Below are positions 61,031-64,000 of a DNA stretch of 64,000 bases, piece after piece. Under the pieces are notes generated by a model that was given only the letters and a program-made list of their open reading frames with translations, was not told the DNA's origin and did no database searches. Every line of letters begins with the position of its first letter. Position 1 is the first letter of the stretch. The position numbers and the translations under genes were made by a program. The stretch comes from JABJMC01 sp964473745 (lineage in GTDB: Bacteria > Patescibacteriota > Gracilibacteria > UBA1369 > UBA12473): the NCBI GenBank assembly GCA_964473745.1, contig CAYYQE010000001.1, positions 1-64,000 on the forward strand, read 5' to 3'.

Positions 61031-61059
61031 ATTATACCAGAAAAGGGGCACTATTTCAA
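61031..61059 (-). promoter_or_regulatory. Promoter of mscS, leaderless-type
   Basis: TTGAAA (61054-61059), 17-nt spacer, TATAAT with TGG extension (61031-61036), and the ATG only 6 nt further. The best leaderless example in the window. Confidence 0.8.
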
Positions 61060-61139
61060 GCGCTCCTCTCCTTTGATTTGTTTAATGAATCGGCCATGCT
61101 ACAATACCACTTAAGAATTAGTTTTTAACCTCAAATATT

Positions 61140-61889
61140 ATGGAAGGAGTAATCGGTTTTCTTATTTTGGCCGTTGGTTTCGTGATCCTTATCTCGATCC
61201 GACAGGTTAATCAGTACCAACGTGGTGTTAAGTTCACTCTTGGTAAATATACTGGGACCATCAATCCCGGTTGGCGTTTAATTATCCCAATTTTTCAGTC
61301 CATGATGAAAGTGGACATGCGTGTGAAGGCCGTGGATGTTCCGAATCAGGAGGCGATTACTAAAGATAATGTTTCGGTAATGATTAACGCGGTGATTTAC
61401 TACCGTGTGGCTCAGGCTGATAAGGCAATTTTGGAGGTTGAAAATTTTTATTACGCTACTAGTCAGTTGGCTCAAACCACTATGCGAAATGCCGTGGGGG
61501 AGGTAACTCTTGATCACTTACTTCAAAACCGTGAAGAAGTTTCAGCTAATATTCGTGGGATTATTGATAAAGCGACTGATCCTTGGGGGATTGTGGTCCA
61601 AAATGTAGAGCTTAAAGACGTTGTTCTCCCGGAAGATATGAAGAGAACTATGTCCAAAGAGGCGGAAGCAGAACGTGAACGTCGCGCCGTGGTTATCAAA
61701 GCCGAAGGTGAAGTCACAGCTGCTGTGAATCTTACGAAAGCTGCAAATATGCTTGGTAAGGCTAATGGAGCGCTTCATCTGCGAACACTTCAATCTGTTA
61801 ACGACATTTCTTCTGATCAATCCAATACCACTATCTGGATGCTTCCACTCGAGGTCTTGGAGGCTATGAAAGGGATGGCCAAGAAATAA
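61140..61889 (+). CDS. Slipin (stomatin-like SPFH/band 7 protein)
   Basis: A 249-residue membrane-scaffold protein. One N-terminal hydrophobic hairpin (1-22) followed by the SPFH domain (RQVNQYQRGVKFTLGKYTG, NPGWRLIIPIFQSMMKVDMR, VDVPNQEAITKDNVSV, AQTTMRNAVGEVTLDHLL) and a charged coiled-coil end (KEAEAERERRAVVIKAEGE). Length matches short bacterial slipins. The NfeD protease partner often found beside slipins is absent. TACAAT at about 61098 is a likely -10. Confidence 0.92.
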   Translation: MEGVIGFLILAVGFVILISIRQVNQYQRGVKFTLGKYTGTINPGWRLIIPIFQSMMKVDMRVKAVDVPNQEAITKDNVSVMINAVIYYRVAQADKAILEVENFYYATSQLAQTTMRNAVGEVTLDHLLQNREEVSANIRGIIDKATDPWGIVVQNVELKDVVLPEDMKRTMSKEAEAERERRAVVIKAEGEVTAAVNLTKAANMLGKANGALHLRTLQSVNDISSDQSNTTIWMLPLEVLEAMKGMAKK

Positions 61890-61899
61890 TTGATTTAAA

Positions 61900-62697
61900 A
61901 TGCCCAAAGTATTTGGAATTGTTGCCCATCCGGTAGAGCACTCACTTTCACCAGCGATGCATAACGCTGCCTTTAAGGCTCTCGGGATTGATGCTGTATT
62001 TGAAAAGTTTGATGTCTCGCCAGAGGATCTCGCATCTTTTATGAACGAACACACCGATATCGAAGGTTTGGCTATTTCTCTGCCGCATAAGGAGGAGGTG
62101 GGCCAATATTTAGACGAAATCGAAGCTGAAGCAACTCAAATTGGCGCTGTAAACACCATGTACAAAAAAGATGGAAAGCGAATGGGAGCCAACACCGATG
62201 CTCCTGGTTTTCTAAAAGCTCTTCAAGAATTTACCCCAGACCTAGAAGGTAAAAGAGTAGTAGTTCTTGGTGCTGGTGGGGCCGCCCGAGCAGTTATTGC
62301 CGCGCTTAAACCACGAGTTGCCTTTGTAACCATTATTAACCGAAATGTAGAAAAGGGTGTGGAGCTCGCCAAAGAAATGGGATGCCGGTTTGGTGGGAAA
62401 TTAGAAGATCTAACCACTGAAACTCCGGATATTTTGGTGAACGCCACTTCAGTTGGATTAGAAGGAAGTGAAGAACCAGAATTAGTGCCTCCGACTTTCT
62501 TTAAACCAGAAATGACCGTATTTGATGTGGTTTATCGGCCGGGACTCACAAAGTTTTTAACAGATGCCAAGAGCGCCGGGTGCACCATTATAGATGGAAA
62601 AAAAATGCTGCTTTATCAGGGGATGATCCAGTTTAAGTTGTGGACCGGACAAGACGCCCCACAAGATGTCATGAGCCAAGCCCTTGACACGCAATAA
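61900..62697 (+). CDS. aroE: Shikimate dehydrogenase
   Basis: A 265-residue NADPH enzyme reducing 3-dehydroshikimate to shikimate. Substrate domain: VFGIVAHPVEHSLSPAMHNAAF (Ser-x-Ser), GLAISLPHKEEV (catalytic Lys), GAVNTMYKKDG and GANTDAPGFLKAL. NADP domain: VVLGAGGAARAVIAAL, IINRNVEK and the C-terminal MLLYQGMIQFKLWTG. No other aro gene is in the window. It starts 10 bp after the slipin gene. Confidence 0.95.
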   Translation: MPKVFGIVAHPVEHSLSPAMHNAAFKALGIDAVFEKFDVSPEDLASFMNEHTDIEGLAISLPHKEEVGQYLDEIEAEATQIGAVNTMYKKDGKRMGANTDAPGFLKALQEFTPDLEGKRVVVLGAGGAARAVIAALKPRVAFVTIINRNVEKGVELAKEMGCRFGGKLEDLTTETPDILVNATSVGLEGSEEPELVPPTFFKPEMTVFDVVYRPGLTKFLTDAKSAGCTIIDGKKMLLYQGMIQFKLWTGQDAPQDVMSQALDTQ

Positions 62698-62721
62698 TCG
62701 ACGAATGCTTTTACAGAGAAG

Positions 62722-62743
62722 AATTCACCCCCGGGGGTGAATT
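62722..62743. repeat. Perfect 22-bp palindrome after aroE
   Basis: AATTCACCCCC is followed at once by its reverse complement with no loop, 24 bp after the aroE stop. The short T-run that follows is weak for a terminator; it may be an operator or part of the adjacent R2 element. Confidence 0.7.
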
Positions 62744-62793
62744 TTAACCTGAAAACCAGACCACATTAATTTTATCAAATAGAGGAGAGGGCA

Positions 62794-62843
62794 AGCTGGA
62801 AGGAACCTTTTTGGATGCATGCCTGATGGCGGGACGTTTTCGA
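62794..62843 (-). repeat. Dispersed repeat R2, copy 2
   Basis: On the minus strand: TCGAAAACGTCCCGCC, CAGGC, 12 bp, AAGGTTCCTTCCAGCT. Identical blocks in the same order as copy 1 (4295-4336), with a longer middle. It lies just beyond the stop of the gene ending at 62851. Confidence 0.7.
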
Positions 62844-62850
62844 GAAAACA

Positions 62851-63663
62851 TTAAACTCCTTTTCCTCCTTCTTTCCCTAAAAATGCTGCGCCTCCCTCAT
62901 CCTTCTTTTTTTCTTCTTCGGCTTCCTCCTCTTCTTCAGATGGTGGTTCTGCGCCATAAGTTTCATCCTGGCCGTACTTAACCGCACTACTCAAGAAATC
63001 CACTCCATAAAGACGATAAACTTTTTCATAAACAAGCCCCATCAATCCACTAAAAACCCCAATTGAAGTCCAAATAACAGGTAAGGCTAAAAACAACAAA
63101 ACCATTGGTTGGTCCGGACTTACACTATAAAAGAAGAAATAAATTCCCGCACTCACCAAAATTGAAAAAGCCGTACTATAAACACCAAGTAGGGCATATT
63201 TATGATCCGCAATAATTTCCAAAATCAAAGCACTAATAAAAGCACTGACCACTACTTGCAAAGCCGCCACCGAAGCCAGCATTTCTATTTTTAGGCCCGA
63301 AACAATCATATAAACCGGAACCAAAACAATCAAAATCACTAAATTCGCCGCAAAAATTTGATATAAACTAGTCGTCAGCCCAACATATTTTTTTCGATCA
63401 GTTAAACCAATAAAAAGTGGGCCTAACAGGTTAGAAGCAAGTGATCCCAAAAACATCATCGCAATAAAAACAAACACAAAAAGGGGATGAATCGTGTCGT
63501 TTTCACTACTAGCCCCAAGCGCAGATTGCAAAATTCCAGCTCCTAAAAAAGCAATAAAAATCACTACCGCGGTTCCAACAACACCTCCTCCTAATCCGCT
63601 AAGAGCTCTAAGCAAAAGGACTAAAGGAGAGACAGGACGCGGGCCTAAGGTTTCATTATTCAT
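62851..63663 (-). CDS. Membrane protein with acidic C-terminal tail, unknown function
   Basis: A 270-residue protein with about six membrane helices (GGGVVGTAVVIFIAFLGAG, PLFVFVFIAMMFLGSLASNLLG, IFAANLVILIVLVPVYMIV, ALQVVVSAFISALILEI, AFSILVSAGIYFFFY, LLFLALPVIWTSIGVFSGLMGLV) and a cytoplasmic tail of about 45 residues, very rich in Glu and Lys. No family recognised. The start is the ATG at 63663 (MNNETLGP), overlapping the lspA end by 8 bp. It is probably in an operon with lspA. Confidence 0.65.
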   Translation of the reverse strand: MNNETLGPRPVSPLVLLLRALSGLGGGVVGTAVVIFIAFLGAGILQSALGASSENDTIHPLFVFVFIAMMFLGSLASNLLGPLFIGLTDRKKYVGLTTSLYQIFAANLVILIVLVPVYMIVSGLKIEMLASVAALQVVVSAFISALILEIIADHKYALLGVYSTAFSILVSAGIYFFFYSVSPDQPMVLLFLALPVIWTSIGVFSGLMGLVYEKVYRLYGVDFLSSAVKYGQDETYGAEPPSEEEEEAEEEKKKDEGGAAFLGKEGGKGV

Positions 63664-64000
63664 GGGAGAGTCGATAAGAATAAAAGAGAAAAAGGAGAAC
63701 ACCGGTCACAATAGCTATATCTGCCAGGTTAAACAGGGGCCAAGGACCGATTCCAATAAAATCTCGGACAACACCTAACCAAATTCGATCTACTAAATTT
63801 CCGAAGGCGCCGCCAAAAATCAAAGCTAAAAATATTCTAACAGAAACCTGATTAAAATCGAGTTTACGAATCACATAAGCACCTAAAACAACCAACAACA
63901 AAACACTCGCTGCAACCTGTACCCACCGCCCAAGAGGAATCCCAAAGGCAATCCCGTGATTTTCTCCATAGTTTAGTTCAAACCAAGAAAAAGGCGCCCA
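63656..64000 (-). CDS. lspA: Lipoprotein signal peptidase (signal peptidase II), partial at window edge
   Basis: The 5' part is cut by the window end: the frame is open through 64000, so only the last 114 codons are seen. It reads WFELNYGENHGIAFGIPLG, the conserved N-x-G-x-A-F region of LspA, then a hydrophobic helix, then GGAFGNLVDRIWLGVVRDFI and FNLADIAIVTG with the two catalytic Asp residues. It cleaves lipoprotein signal peptides such as those of the two lipoproteins at the start of the window. Confidence 0.93.
   Translation of the reverse strand, partial: WAPFSWFELNYGENHGIAFGIPLGRWVQVAASVLLLVVLGAYVIRKLDFNQVSVRIFLALIFGGAFGNLVDRIWLGVVRDFIGIGPWPLFNLADIAIVTGVLLFLFYSYRLSHE

Noticed and set aside
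358..63663. Alternative genetic code with UGA as Gly (code 25)
   Set aside because: All conserved genes are full length under the standard code, and no in-frame TGA occurs inside them.

Overview
The window reads as a chromosomal segment of an AT-rich bacterium with a small, compact genome, most likely a member of Patescibacteria (CPR), perhaps on the Peregrinibacteria/Gracilibacteria side. That placement is inference. It rests on SLH-domain surface proteins with long low-complexity linkers, many promoters whose -10 box sits only 6-9 nt before the start codon (leaderless mRNAs), patchy biosynthesis (proA and proC without proB, isolated purM and aroE), and almost no TGA stop codons. The genetic code is standard: no gene is interrupted by an in-frame TGA. 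There is no rRNA, IS element or CRISPR array.

Layout. 1-4.4 kb: dispersed repeat R1 copy A, a small lipoprotein, a GC-rich and probably acquired lipoprotein (M23 peptidase fold, MopE-like motifs, beta-helix) and two unknown genes. 4.4-12.2 kb: pcrA, a transglutaminase-like protein, an L,D-transpeptidase, a large multibranched stem-loop, nrdR, prsW and dgt. 12.2-18.2 kb: SLH/LamG-like surface protein, Xer recombinase, ftsE without ftsX, purM, R1 copy B and dprA. 18.2-24.6 kb: pilB, a candidate small RNA with its own promoter, nusA, recX-recA behind a probable SOS-type double operator, and an H1-like zinc-ribbon protein. 24.6-36.6 kb: glycosyltransferase, nadK, a putative wall hydrolase, ppdK, a tandem pair of unknown paralogues, gdh, pckA and an aminotransferase (PEP/pyruvate/glutamate metabolism). 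36.6-42 kb: ECF sigma/anti-sigma pair, an HTH plus coiled-coil protein, R1 copy C, tRNA-Lys, a membrane protein, dnaJ, a 0.7-kb AT-rich region with palindromic sites, and tRNA-Glu. 42-46 kb: probable major S-layer protein. 46-55.6 kb: UDP-sugar and exopolysaccharide genes (ugd, uxs, glycosyltransferase, initiating phosphotransferase, O-antigen-ligase-like), with ahcY and a SAM-I-riboswitch-controlled metK between them. 55.6-64 kb: proC, DUF1385, nnrD, proA, mscS, slipin, aroE, a membrane protein and partial lspA.

How the genes may work together. Ugd makes UDP-glucuronate and Uxs turns it into UDP-xylose. The initiating phosphotransferase, glycosyltransferases and Wzy/WaaL-like ligase then build a surface polysaccharide, which may anchor the SLH proteins. 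PrsW, the anti-sigma factor and the ECF sigma factor could form a membrane stress circuit.

Three signals deserve most attention. (1) The palindrome TTGACTAGTCAA flanks the promoter of the HTH/coiled-coil protein at 38.1-38.7 kb and recurs, with half-sites, at 41.16-41.59 kb, suggesting a self-regulated DNA-binding or chromosome-organising system. (2) Repeat family R1 is made of exactly 68-bp GTAC-bounded inverted-repeat modules followed by a strong Shine-Dalgarno and a 25-codon mini-ORF, at three loci. (3) The recA promoter carries two GTGAGT-N4-ACTCAC operators 21 bp apart, a candidate lineage-specific SOS box.
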